Source: Baylisascaris procyonis | Lineage: Eukaryota > Nematoda > Chromadorea > Rhabditida > Ascarididae | NCBI GenBank assembly: GCA_037389465.1 | Contig: JAZARR010000171.1 | Location: 5,665,001-5,729,000, forward strand | DNA length: 64,000 nt | Direction: 5' to 3' | Shown here: one piece after another, positions 23,401 through 35,866 of the stretch | Layout: each line of letters starts with the position of its first letter | Position numbering within the stretch: position 1 is the stretch's first letter | Program-made: the position numbers and the translations under genes | The notes under the pieces: generated by a model | Seen by the model: only the letters and a program-made list of their open reading frames with translations | Told to the model about the DNA's origin: nothing | Database searches by the model: none

Positions 23401-26400
23401 GCCGGATATAGGTGTAAATTGTTGTAAAATATGAGGATATTCACGATCAATTCCATCTTCTTCATTAGCAAACAAAATGGTAGATCCTTGCAAGGAATCA
23501 GATACCACTTGTCGTTCATCATCTTCCATTTTACAATTTTTTTGCTTAATTGAATTCACAATATCCAATACGGGTGTCGATTCCACAATAGTGACATTAT
23601 TTGATTTAAACTGAATTTATTTTAGAATATTTAAATGCTGCTGATTGCTAAAGTGATTATGAGGGATTCAATTGGAATCCAGAAATTCAGCACTAAGAAT
23701 CCAAGAAATCTAAGCATTTAAAAAAATTCATCTTCGGTATAAATATTTCTATAATGGAATACCTATAGATAGCTGAGCAAATGCGGATCCACCAAAATCT
23801 TTAAATAGCGGAATTTTTTGACCATATTTGTGAAGCTTTTTAGTAGTCTTTGAATGGAACCAGCTAACACAATATGCGGCTGTCTAAATTCCCGAATTTC
23901 CTGAATTTGACCATTTTCAAGTTTTTCCTCAACTCCAACTTATTGGCAACTTTGATTATAACCAGTTTCATCTTTTACTTTGTCCTCTCTTGTGGGTTGC
24001 ATTTTTATTTCAGAATACTAGTGAATTTGAAAAATTGATAACTTAAAATGCTAGTTTTGCAAATTTTCTCATTTATTTCGTTATGAAATAAACCTAATTT
24101 AAACTATTCAATTATATTTCTAATCTATTCATTATTTAATTCAATATATTTTAACATTTAATATTTATATTACTACAGTAGAATTCTTAATATAGCTCTA
24201 CAACATAGATCAACTCATAATTGTAGATCAATTCATAATTGTATGAAGAATCGATCAAAGTCTACATGTAGATTATGATTTTAAAAAGAAATTTTTTCAA
24301 TCATTTCATCTCTAACTTTCATTGCGCATTTTTCATATAAACGTTGTTTCTTCTCATTTTGTTTCTTTCGATTATAGGCAACACGTTGAGCTCGATCTTC
24401 TCGCTCTCTGAAGATAAAGCTTGAGCTCATGAACTAGAATTAATTGATCAATAAAATCACTGCTCTGATCGGTTCAATGTTGTGATCGATAAAAGTATTT
24501 GCTGCAGAAATTAATTCTATAATTAAAACCTCGACAACGGAAGTGAAATCACTGACGCGGTATAGTAACTTGTAGATTATTTTATAATAAAGGATACTTG
24601 ATTTTAATTCATTTGATCCAAATTTTTATCTGTGCAACTGTTCAGGATTTTAATTTTGGGATCTTAAAAATCTTAAGGGGCTTTAATGCTGTTGTGCAAG
24701 GAAGATGAGTCAACAGAATATTCAAATTTTTTATAATGGGTTATTACTGCTTGAATTTGGCTTATTTTAGGGAATTTAAAGACAACTCGATAAGAGTTGA
24801 GCTGTCACTACCTAACGATGATAATAATGTTGCGAAAAGTTTCAGTTTTTGTTTCTCTAAGAAAATCGGTTGCCAAACGGGTAACGATCGATGAAATGAT
24901 CGAGAATGAGACCTGCGCAATCGTTCGACTTTTTCTTCGAGAAGTCGTTCCCTCCTCCCAGAAGCCTCATTGATCCTTTTTGCCGAATCACCTCTATTTG
25001 CTTCACACTGATCATGTTCCATTGGAATCCCTCTCTGAATGTAAATGCTAAATTATTATCAATCTGCATCTATTTATTAGGCTTCAAGAAAGCCGCTTAT
25101 GAGTTGAATTTATAATAGAAAAAAATTTGTGCAATGGAATTAAATCGATGATAAAAATTGCTTGAATGTAGTTTATTCTATTTAAAGAATTTACAAATAA
25201 AGCTTGTAAGAAGTACCCAGAGTTATTTGGTAAAGAGGAAGTATTCCTGTAATGGCTATCATAGGTACTGTAGTATACCGTAAATGTGGCCGAAATGAAT
25301 GTATGGCTATGCATGAGTGACCAACGTGTGATTGGTCACTGCATTTATTTGGTCAGCAGTCTACCGGTAACATTAATAATTATTTAGGCCATATTGAGTT
25401 CAATAAATACAACTAAACAGTATCAAATTAGATAGGCTATAGCTCTAGAATTTTCTTGACAAACTTACCCATGGCGTTTTACGATAAATTTTCCGTGCTT
25501 TAGGATTTGTTGGAGTAACACCAGCGAATTGTAATCTATAAATGCTTACTATGGAATTGTTGAAGATGATGACTTAATATGATTGTGCTATCGCGTGTAG
25601 TGCAATTTATTGCACTGCAATTGCAAATTGTAATCACCAAATTAATATATCGATTTATTTGCAATATTTGCGATAACTTTACTCTTGTATTCTATGCATA
25701 TCGAAAAATCTTCGAATCGGGATTTCTAGTATCCTTCCATCTTCTTTTTTTTTAAAGTGAAATTTTCTCTCAATTTTCTATGATCAGTAGATATTGGCTT
25801 CATTAGTTCTAAAGTGTTAATTCTGCATAAATCAAACGATTTCTCTTTCATCAACGATGATCGATCACATTAGAATTTTTAGATCATCGATTCAACGGTA
25901 TAATTAAATTTGCGCAATTGATCACTATAGTATTAATCATAGGTTTTGATACGATGTATTTAAAAATATTATTTTTTAACGAGATCCTTCTAGTAAATTC
26001 TACTCATATATTCATATAGTATAGCTAACCTCTTATTTGTTTCGTTGTCATTTTTTGTGAGGAATTTGATAAACAGTTCGAACGATTCCTTCACATAATC
26101 TTGTAGGAAATCTTTGCTAACATCTCTACCACTATAATTTTTTTTTTTTTTTACTTTGGGTGCTATGAATAAATTTTTATAAATTTTTATAATAGTTTAA
26201 AAATATGCAAATGAAATTTTCTCCTATTCGTTCATTCATATACCCAATATTAAAGGCAATCATATATCGATTCGTTCATTGATAGAAAATTAAATTTGCA
26301 TAAACGATCACTGTGGTACTAAACAGAGATTTGCATATGTGTTAAAAATATCCTTCTTTAATGAGGTCTTCTAGAATGCGATATGATATCGAGGCACTAC

Positions 26401-27076
26401 AAATGAGTCATTAACGGTATCTGCGCTCATTTTTCAAGTATCAGCTACTAACTATACATCTTATGGCTGAGTATGGCTAATATAAGAGCCATCCATATTA
26501 CTGGTATCGTTATTAGCCCTTAGACGTGAGTGAATAATTCGGTTGTTGATATTCAATGATACAGTAGCAATTCAAATCCCTTAGATTTCAAATTCTACGG
26601 GTAGCCGTCAATATGCTGCCATCGATAAACCATCGACAGGTATGGACATACCTACTGCATTGCATTATTAATACTGTACTATAATATAAATGCATAATAT
26701 ACTTTTTCAGTATAAAAATCAAGCAAATCTCTCGAATTCTGACATATTTTAAATAATTCAACAAGTAATTAAACAATAATTAAACAATTAAATGTAATTA
26801 AAACGAATAAATGAGTAATTACCATTCACGCATAATTCCTATGCAATCATTCGTCATTGTATAAAGCCAGCGATAGCTTTGCTTACAGTTCATATAAATT
26901 TCTGAGCTGAAAGGATTGGTTAATATCCGTTCGAAGATATACTCTAAGCGTAGATGCGTAAGCATCATCCCGATATCCTCTTTACTTGGCACTTCATTCG
27001 TCCTTAATCCCCATGCCTCATCCTCTCGTGTTCTTCCGGCTGAACGAGGATATCGTCTTAGCTGACATCGATACAT
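20461..27076 (-). CDS. icp-1: INCENP homologue (chromosomal passenger complex scaffold), one internal junction unresolved
   Basis: Minus-strand exons: 27076-26823, 26131-26030, 25535-25469, 25034-24913, 24407-24317, 23610 to about 23260, 22853-22647, 22192-21863, 21341-21193 and 20720-20461. INCENP anchors Aurora B to centromeres and the spindle midzone and activates it through a C-terminal IN-box. That box is clear here: KKRIPSWAQGIRLRQAV, then HPPIDIDEFFGRVEVPRL, and SIRSASGLWESP, matching the animal pattern of P-S/T-W-A, F-G...P.L...F and the Ser-rich segment before W. The middle has a highly charged helix (RRERLLEEKVERLRRERED, then RKKQNEKKQRLYEK), like the INCENP single alpha-helix, followed by an acidic Ser-rich linker. 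The ATG at 27076 follows a TTTTCAG acceptor by 6 nt. Phases agree except after the exon at 23610, where an extra small exon is needed. An alternative is that the first five exons, ending in an in-frame stop near 24280, are a separate gene. Confidence 0.78.
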
Positions 27077-27085
27077 ACCTTACTG
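27077..27085 (-). promoter_or_regulatory. Candidate spliced-leader trans-splice acceptor of INCENP
   Basis: On the minus strand GCTTTTCAG ends 6 nt before the ATG, directly followed by an in-frame TAA then GGT ATG. No coding sequence can therefore continue upstream in frame, and the acceptor most simply serves the 5' end of the mRNA. Confidence 0.55.
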
Positions 27086-27486
27086 AAAAGCAACAAGTAA
27101 AATAGTGAACCTTTTTCAGGTAGGTGTAATTGTTTTATCTCTAGAAGATTTGCATAATAGTATATTTTATGCAAATTATTTTATTTTCTTAATTTTTTAT
27201 TTATGAATATTTTCGGCAGTTCAATATTTCTTTTTTTAAATAATCATGAATAATAGTACCGATGTAATCGTAGAATCATTCGCTATCGAACACCTCAAAA
27301 TTGCTCCACTTCGACTCCGCGAGTCCTTATAAAATCGCTGAATGACTGGTGAGCGAATCACTCACTATCGGCAATGCACATGTGCAAATTGCGACTGCAC
27401 GTCACAGATGGGGGGATATGAACCGGTGACGAGCAGACGGCTGTCACAAACTGGGTTATTCGATAGACACGGGCATTTACGTGAAG
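27086..27486. promoter_or_regulatory. Divergent promoter region between INCENP and the EB-module gene
   Basis: About 400 bp separates the two divergent start codons. The part next to the EB gene (27380-27486) is richer in GC and CpG than most of the window. I cannot identify a TATA box or specific factor sites. Confidence 0.4.
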
Positions 27487-29555
27487 ATGATCGTTGTGAT
27501 TTGGGCGGCCGTTCTATGTCCATTTGCTGCACCTGCCTTCACACCTTGCAATGGTAAATCTGCCTTTATCCCTTCTTTGCAATACTCTTTCTCAAAGTTT
27601 TATCGTTATCACCTTATCAATTAATACTGTTACTAACTAATACTAGATGCATGTCGTTAACTACTATAAGTAGATAAAATTAGAATCACCTCTATATCAC
27701 TTCATTGATGAATGAATACCGGATATTGTGAAAATCACTTACCCACTTTTCCGTGGTACCTATCTAGTTGACTGAAAAGTGTCCAAAGTAATCGTGGAGA
27801 AGATGATGGATGTTTCTATTCGACAAGTAATAGCTGGTTATAATTTTACGGTTTTCGTATTTTTTATACTAGGTTTCAACATCAATCAAGTTGTTTTTAT
27901 CGTTGAAAATAATCAAAACCATTGAAAAACTGAACGTCGAATAGTGATATATTTTTGAGATACGATGGAAATTGTAATGATTTATGAAAGAAGGAATTGA
28001 ACAATTATGTATCTTTTTGTGTGTTGTCACCTCATGGCGGTATAAAACATATAAATGAACAAGCTTTCGTTAATCCATCTACAGATCATAGGAAGATTAT
28101 TTATATTAAGTTGGCGTTGAATTGAATTGTTTGCGTGCATTACTTTATAATTGATAAGTTCTATAAGCGTTTAGTGATAAGCTCTATGATAAGCCTTAAG
28201 AAACTTTATGAATGAATGTTCTATGATAAAAGAGTGATCTTGAAGTGGAATTGATTCATACTATGACGTCATAAATAAAAATATTTATCAGCGATAATTG
28301 GATGGCATATTGGATGCTTTCTGAATACATGACTATTTTTCTTTATCATTGAATCAGATTTATAAACGCTGTATTTTCTCTTATCAGTAAACATCTGTAA
28401 TTTATCAGCGTTAAGATGTTAATTATCGGTAAATTGCATCTGATAGTAGGAAATATTACGTTTAATTTTGTATTCAAGCTGAATTTTTTTTTTTAAATTC
28501 ATATTTTTTTAATAAAATTTCTCAATTAAATTGCAGGTAAATCACAATTAGGTGGATCATGTGATAGAAATTTTGATTGTGAACATAAAGGTTCGATATG
28601 TTTACGTGGTCGATGCAGATGTCATCCACACTATATAGAGGTTGTCGATGAAAAAGGACACAATCCACGATGCAAAAGATGTAACTATTATTAAATTTTT
28701 TTTTTCATCGTATAAAAAAAAACATTGAAAAGCATAAAAATACTTTTTCCTCAGTTCTTTTCCTAAATTTGCATAAAGAAACGATTTATGACTAAATTAT
28801 GTTAATGAGAGTAGCGTATATCTGTGTTCACGCATCGACAGATCACAAAGTGTTGTAACTTTTTTCCACTATCTTTTCCTCTTTCATATATTTCTATAAA
28901 ACAAAGTTTTGTAGTGAATAAAAATTTTAAATAATTTTAAGAAATATGCAAATTTTTTCTATCTTTTTTTTTAATATACCAAAAATCGGCTAAGCTAGTA
29001 ATTATAAATCCTTAGTTATTAGGTGACAGATAACTGTTAATTAGAGAAGCACGTTTCTTGAAATCGGTAAAAATAGATAATCAAAGAAAAATCATCAATT
29101 ATATTTGCTATGGAATATTTTTTTAGTTCCCAAAGATTATGATGGAATGCGATATTTTAGTTCTTGGCATATTTATTCTCGAGTTTCTTTGCTGGTTCAA
29201 AAAGTAAGGTGAGAGGGGAGGGGGGAGGGTAGTGGTGATAAACATGCAAAAATGCACTAATGATAGAGGATAGGAGGAATATTTTTGTCCACAGCGAAAA
29301 TGCACTTATTTAAAAATTGTTAATTTGCATAAATCTAATAAATTTTTATTCGACGATATAATAATAAGGTTACGTTGAATTTACTTCGAATTATAGTACC
29401 GGCCTCAATTGGTGAGCCATGTATGTCGAAATGCCGAGAGCCGTTGTTTTGTCGTGGTGGACGATGTCAATGTGTTCAACGGGGTACTACCACGCTCATC
29501 AACGGAGAGTGCGTCTCCAGTTAGTTTATGCTATTTGCATTAAAATAATTCTTAG

Positions 29556-29610
<55 letters not shown>

Positions 29611-32600
29611 ACCTACCCCCGCATCACGGGCCTGACTCGTACTCTGTAGAGTACGGCTGGTGCAAGCACTTTGTTGTTCGTCATTCTTGACCATCAACTG
29701 TCGTTTACGTTTAAACTTAACATAGTGCTACACGATCGGCGTAATTCTAGATCATCCATACGCTAGTAAACCAATCGGTCCGCGTATTTATAGCAGTCTT
29801 AGCTGCTATATTTTACAGTATGCCGCCGTTATACAGTATATTACTCATAGTATGCAGCATACGGTAAGTTAAGTTTATTTTGCAGTGAGTCGAGTTGGAG
29901 ATCGTTGTACACGCCACTATGATTGTACAGCTCCATTCTCGGCTTGTCTTAACTCACAATGCGTTTGTATTAGTGGTACTATTCAACAAGGATCACGTTG
30001 TGTTGCATCAGCGAATTGCCCACTTGGAGGTGAAAATCAGTTCTATTTTCTCTTTTTTTTTTAATATTACGTATGTATCATATTTTTATAAATATAGCCC
30101 ATCTTTTCACAACGATAAAATTTTATCAGTAATTATATTAATATGTATAACGCTTATTTTTTAACTACTGAAGTTATCAAAGAAAACGTGAGCTAAACCG
30201 ATTTTTAGTTCTATTGATATAATTTTAAGCTTATAAGCTGAAAGCTAGATAATAAAACTATTTTCGTGGATTTTTATAATCGGCTTATCACAACGGTAAG
30301 TTGCTTTTTTACCCTCAGGTGCCTTATAGTACCTCGGGAAGTGAGGAGAGGTAAATTTTTTTACTAAGCGTTTTTACAGATTTCCTCTCCTTAGATACAC
30401 TGCCAACATCACGTTTGGCAATCACTCAAGCTGGAGTTACGAAGTCTGATCGATATTAATACCCAACATAACGTAATTCCTAGACACTATTAGGCATTGA
30501 TCGATCGATTATGTAGATGTTTGAAGGCGTCAAAAAATTGCATTCATTATTTTTCCGATCCTGTAGAACGACAAACGGTTTGTTTTTTCTATGATCTGCG
30601 ATCTTTAAGCATTTTTATTAAACTTATTCAACTTGAACATTTTTGAAACTTAATTAGGCGAAGCGTTAAATTTGAAACTAATATAGAGGATATTCAGGTG
30701 TACCGGGGAATGTATGTGTACGTAAAGCAACACAAAATATGGTGGAGAATTTCGTTGAAGGAGCCGACGATTGCCCACCTGGACAGGTAGGAAAAAATAT
30801 TTTTTATTATTATTGCATCGAAGGCCAACGCCAAATTGATTTAAAAAAATTTGAATAATTCAGCAAATAAAAAAATCGAGAATAAAATTTTTATAAAAGA
30901 TTAGCAATTTATCGAACAAATCCTTTGTAGTGTCCACTCAACGAATAAGGAAATAGATTATAGGGAGGAATAGATAAATATTACTCTTTACTTTATTTTA
31001 CTTTAATTAACGAAGTATATTCATTATGAATAATGTCTATTTATTTCCCACTTCTGGTTGGGTAAAGTTGTAAGGTTGTATGGAGGTTTGAACTTAGTAT
31101 CGTTTCCTCCCCATCAGATGCTGACAAGACGATTCATCGTTCTTCCGCTTAGAACGAGGATCGAGGCTTACTCCGCCGTCCTCGATCCAGTGAAGGTGTT
31201 GGTCGGAGTAACTCGGTAGAACGGAGCCAATAAGTCTGCTTGGAGTCGAATTTACAACTGCTAGCATAGTTACCGATACGAAACGATAAATGAATATCAC
31301 TTACTTGAAGAAATTATGTTCTGATGTGGACATAGGTTTACCGAAAGCATTAATGATTCAATACCGGACTGCATTAAGTATATATGAGTATGGATCGGTG
31401 GGAATGGGATGGAGTTAATCCATCCGCATCCCCTGCCTCCCTCCCCCGCCATTGTAACTCCGACGCTTTTTTTTAGATTCCTCACTAAGAAATTTTTTCG
31501 CTTATTTAAGCCAATTACTTAGCTCCGCTTTATATACCTTCCATCGTTACTGGAACTTAAAAATTCACTGAAATTATTTAAGGTATGTGTTGCGGCCGGT
31601 GATTCGCCGGTAGGTCATTGTTGTGCAGTGGTTTGCCCATTAGCAACACATCCCGATACGAGCTATTCGTGTGATCTAAATGCTACAAATAAATGCCCTT
31701 CCGATACGCATTTCTGTCATCGCTTATCAGGTGATTATTTTTATTTAATATTTGATTTTAATATTTCCTTGTTAATTGCCTCTTCTTTTGGAAATACTAT
31801 ACTAAAAAATGATATCAGGTGATAATATTTGTTCATTATGGAGTTATTATTATTCATAAATAAGCTTGACCAATATTTTAATTGAAAATATATTCCCATT
31901 TAATGAAATATAAAATTTATATTTATAGATGGAGGTTTCTCACAAGCAATTTGTTGTCGTCGTCCATGCAATGCATTAGCACCAAATGCACTTTTCTTGA
32001 ATGGAATGTGTATGCCAAGAGGGCAACTCAACTCACAATGTACAATCAATGAACAATGTGGTGGTGGCGAGAGTATGCAATGCAATCGAGTTGTAGATTT
32101 ATTTATTATGTTTTCTTTTTTTCTTTTTTTTAATGAAAAATTTTCAAAAAAAAATCGCGAAAACCTTTCCGTAAATTTTTTATAATTAAAATAATTCAGA
32201 GGTTAATTGAATCCATTAAGAAGTTCATAATAACAGGGAAATTCATTTACCAACAAAGCTAATATAATGAAAATAGTTTGTCTGAAGTTGTTTTGTCTGA
32301 AGTCATCTTGTCTGAGTGTCTGTCGGCAGTGTTATAAGTGCAGTTATTTGAATATAGCTGCACAAAGATTATTCTAGATGCAAACATATAGACTGCGATA
32401 TTGTGGCGAAGAAAATTTGAGGGCAAGTTGATTTTTCTTCATATAAATTGTTATTTTTTTAGGGTCAGTGTGAGTGCTTAGCCGGTTTTCATCCAATGGT
32501 TGACACCGTCACCAATCCACTGCGTAATCCAAGCCAAGGTTGTACACGTGACTGTGATTCCGATTCGTTGTCGAGGGATACGAGTTGTCTGAAGCCTGTC

Positions 32601-33589
32601 CCGCTTGAAGCACACTGCTTCATTCAGAAACAATGTCCATCGAACTCTGGATGCTATAGGTTTGATTTCGAAAAATTACGACAATAGGTGCAAAATATGC
32701 GCTCCAATAAGATCGGCCAAGAGTCGGAGTCCTTTCCTTCCGCTAGAAACACTCCAGCCTGACCGAATTACTGCAGATGCTTCCTTAGCAACAGAAACAT
32801 TTTAGTGAATGCAATTCATCCTGTTACATGAAGTTACTTTAATCTAATTGGCTTGTTTATCAACGGATTTTGCGGCTGTCATTATTACTCATTTTCAGCT
32901 ACCTTAATTATGCAAATATTTTAGGGGACGATGTCTATGTAAATGCGGTTTCAAAAAAGAAGGTTCACGTTGTGTGGAATTACCACCTCAACCGACCACA
33001 ACATCACAACCTGCAGGTAAGTCGGCCATCCTTATTTATTTACCTTATATTTTTTTCATTTACACTACTGAATTCCCGATTTTCAAAACGAATATCTAGT
33101 CGATAGAACCGCAAAAAAAAGGAGGGGAATATTACGGAACAGAAAATACAACAACCTCCAATCAGACTATTTTAAAAAGAATTAAAAGTCTTGGCTATTA
33201 TTAGCTCCGACTGTAGTGTGTGTTGTGAAAGAAATAACACAATTGATTCATAAGGTTTTATTGCTAGTTAAATTCTATTCATTTTTAACGTCACTTTTTA
33301 CTACTTAGTAATAAAAATTACTTCGAAGATTCACCTATAAACCTAGGTTCATGTCATATTCATCTATAAATGTGGTAAGCCTAGGCTATAATTTGCAAGG
33401 GAAATCAAGGGACAATTCAGTGTATGCCAAATGGCTAATACTCATGAATGATAAGTATGGATCGCTTATGAAATGAGAATATTTTCAGTGATCGTACCGG
33501 GTATCGCCGTTCCACCAGGTGGTGAATTTTTGAAATTGATTGGGAATTTCTTCGGTGGTACTGCACGTTCTGGTATTTTTCCAGGATGA
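27487..33589 (+). CDS. Secreted cysteine-rich EB-module protein, complete
   Basis: Ten exons join in phase: 27487-27553, 28537-28680, 29397-29519, 29886-30029, 30698-30786, 31583-31730, 31929-32089, 32463-32659, 32925-33016 and 33489-33589; 421 residues. It starts with a signal peptide (MIVVIWAAVLCPFAAPAF). The body is repeated cysteine modules of nematode EB type, for example GSCDRNFDCEHKGSICLRGR, GDRCTRHYDCTAPFSAC and SQCTINEQCGGGESMQC, each with about six to eight cysteines, mostly one or two modules per exon. Some central modules carry CC pairs (GHCCAVVCP, AICCRRPCN). A Pro/Thr linker (ELPPQPTTTSQPA) precedes a Gly-rich C-terminus, FFGGTARSGIFPG. EB modules occur in secreted or membrane-attached nematode proteins; their role is mostly unknown. 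I see no clear transmembrane helix or kinase domain. The exon at 31583 uses an AAG acceptor. Confidence 0.88.
29557..29608. repeat. (TA)n microsatellite
   Basis: About 26 TA units in an intron of the EB-module gene. Confidence 0.95.
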
Positions 33590-34180
33590 AACGTGTTCAA
33601 ATTTTTGTAAAGATATCAAATATTGTTCGCTTATCTTTAATAAACGTTTTCGATATATTCTTTATTTCCTTCCTTTTTGTTATTACTGTCGATATATTTT
33701 TCTCTTTTTTTGGCTTTTTGGGCAACATTCTGCGGCCATGACATTAAAGGATAACTTCAAGGAAAAGACGACACAAAGAGAGTATATCAAAACAATGGAT
33801 AATAAGAAAGGGTTCATCGGGTCATTTCATCGTTCGCCTATATGATTGGAGAAAAATTCTTCCAGGAGTTGACGACTGTTCCCAAACTTCAAAACTTTAT
33901 TGAGGAAATTACGCCATCTCCTCTCCATTAAAGGAACTTTTGCTTCTCGAAAAAAACTTGGAACTTTCGTGGATTTCAACCACAAAGTTGTGACCGCTCC
34001 TTGGATCAAGTGAGCATCCCTCATATATCCGGAAATCCCTGGTGGCCTTTAGAAATCCAGAATGAGTAACGCTTTCTTGCTTCACTTCTTCTGTATGCAA
34101 GCATCAAGCTGGTGTATAATGTTCTTTATAAAAATATATTCCAGATTTGCCAAGAAATGAATAAAACGAAATAAGATAGC
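33590..34180. other. Convergent intergenic region, EB-module gene and DJ-1
   Basis: Holds the 3' ends of two convergent genes. Overlapping minus-strand frames of 63-65 codons at 33827-34100 match nothing I know and show no splice context. No gene is called. Confidence 0.6.
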
Positions 34181-35848
34181 TTAAAGTTTAAGAATCATTG
34201 GCGCCGAAATTTCTTTCACCTTCTCTTCGCCGACCAAAAGTTCGACAAGTTTGAGTGCGAATTCGAACGCAGTTCCTGGACCACGACTTGTTACCACATT
34301 ACCCACGGCCACAACACGATCCTCAGAATATTTGTAACCTTAAATTATTTTATACCTTTTAGGTATCTCCAAGCACTTCTACAGGGCATCATTCGTTACC
34401 CTCAGGCAAAAAAGGTCAAGTTCTCAATCTTCCACTCAGGCAAAAAGGTCACGCAAAAATGCCTCAACCTGCTAGAGGACGACAATTTGTTCATGCAGAG
34501 AATAAAGCAACCCACTTCCCTTCCTCATTCAACTTTTCGGGATCCATGGTCCCCCCGAAAAAAAGAAGGAAGGAGAAGAGAAAGTGGGTGTCAAATTTAT
34601 AAATGCTCATTTAAAAGCTCCGAGGAGAGAGCTGTGAGCATTTAAAAAACACCGAGAATAACACTTGATTCGTGGTTGGAACCGTTGTCTCAATCCCGAT
34701 CAGATAAATCCATTTCCATGGCCAAATTCAAAAAAAGGGCTCCATATTGTTCACTAATTTTAAAAAAATGAAATAAACAGCTAAAATTCACGCTAGCAAC
34801 GTTTTAAAAATAAGCGATCTCATATAAAGGTGGTTTTTATTCAGTAAAATTTGTTGTTACAATTTTAAAAAAAATTCCTCTTAAGGCGCTTTGCATAACG
34901 ATCACTGTCTCAAATATAAACAACGTATATCCACAAAAACAGTTTTTAATTTATACAATCAGCTCAAAAAGTAATCTCACCTCCGTCAATTAGTTTCTGA
35001 TGGACACATGGATGCGATGTGAGCAATGTTCCTGGTGCAATACCATGACTCTTCAATGCGATCGGTGCTGCACAAATCGCCGCCACTATACGACCCGCTT
35101 CTTCTTGATTTTTTAGAATGCCACCCACCTCATCTGACTGAAATAAATAAAAAATATACAATTTGTTATAAAATTACCCAACGTTAGGTATATAGGAAAT
35201 ATATAGAATACACAGAATCCCCTCCCCCTCCCCTTACCCCCTCCCTCCTTCTTCATAAAAGCAAAAATAACGGAAATATTTAATTCTACAGCCATAAGAT
35301 AATACTATTTAAGTCAGTAGTGAAAGTGAAAAATTACGAACCGCTGCGAACGAATTGCTTCCCGGTTGACCACCAGGTAATATGACCGCATCATATTTGT
35401 GATCCTTGACATCAGCTAACGCCACATCAGGTGTGATCTTTGTATGACGTGCACATTTCACTGGACCTGCACCAAGAAGACCTGCCACTGTTACCTGAAA
35501 CAGGTAAATGGACAGGACACTGATAATGAACAGGTGAATACATTATCACTTCTTTCCTAAAACTTAGCCGATAGCCATTGCTATAGGATAGTGGATGAGG
35601 GAATTGAAATTTTATGAAATCATCTTATCTATCAAAATTTTTTGGCACAATAGTAATTTTCAAACTTAATGCAACTTATGGATGGCTCTCTGAAGAATTG
35701 TGGTCAAATCTCATTCTCTGGATTTGTGGATGAACCGATCCAAAGGAAAATGCCTTACCTCAATTCCAGCCCGTCTAAGAACATCGATAGTGATAACAGC
35801 TTCCATTTCTTCACTGCCATCAGCAATAATGACCAGTGCAGTCTTCAT
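34181..35848 (-). CDS. djr-1: DJ-1 / PARK7 family protein, complete
   Basis: Four minus-strand exons join in phase: 35848-35759, 35494-35342, 35137-34981 and 34338-34181, giving 185 residues (human DJ-1 has 189). DJ-1 proteins are dimeric flavodoxin-like redox sensors with glyoxalase or protective activity, cytosolic and mitochondrial. The start [18 protein letters not shown] gives the conserved Glu that pairs with the reactive cysteine. That cysteine is in the nucleophile elbow [17 protein letters not shown], and the conserved His follows in [22 protein letters not shown] and [17 protein letters not shown] match the family's PGG and C-terminal helix regions. All catalytic residues are present, so it is expected to be active. 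The last intron ends in TTTAAG instead of CAG. A TTTCAG acceptor lies 10 nt before the ATG. It is convergent with the EB-module gene. Confidence 0.96.
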
Positions 35849-35858
35849 TATGGATTAC

Positions 35859-35866
35859 CTGAAATA
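35859..35866 (-). promoter_or_regulatory. Candidate trans-splice acceptor of DJ-1
   Basis: On the minus strand ATTATTTCAG is followed by ten bases and then the DJ-1 ATG. DJ-1 aligns from its first residue, so no upstream coding exon is needed. Confidence 0.55.

Noticed and set aside
23760..24000. Minus-strand segment with a coding look between INCENP exons
   Set aside because: It contains an in-frame stop, lacks pyrimidine-rich acceptors and shows no INCENP similarity.
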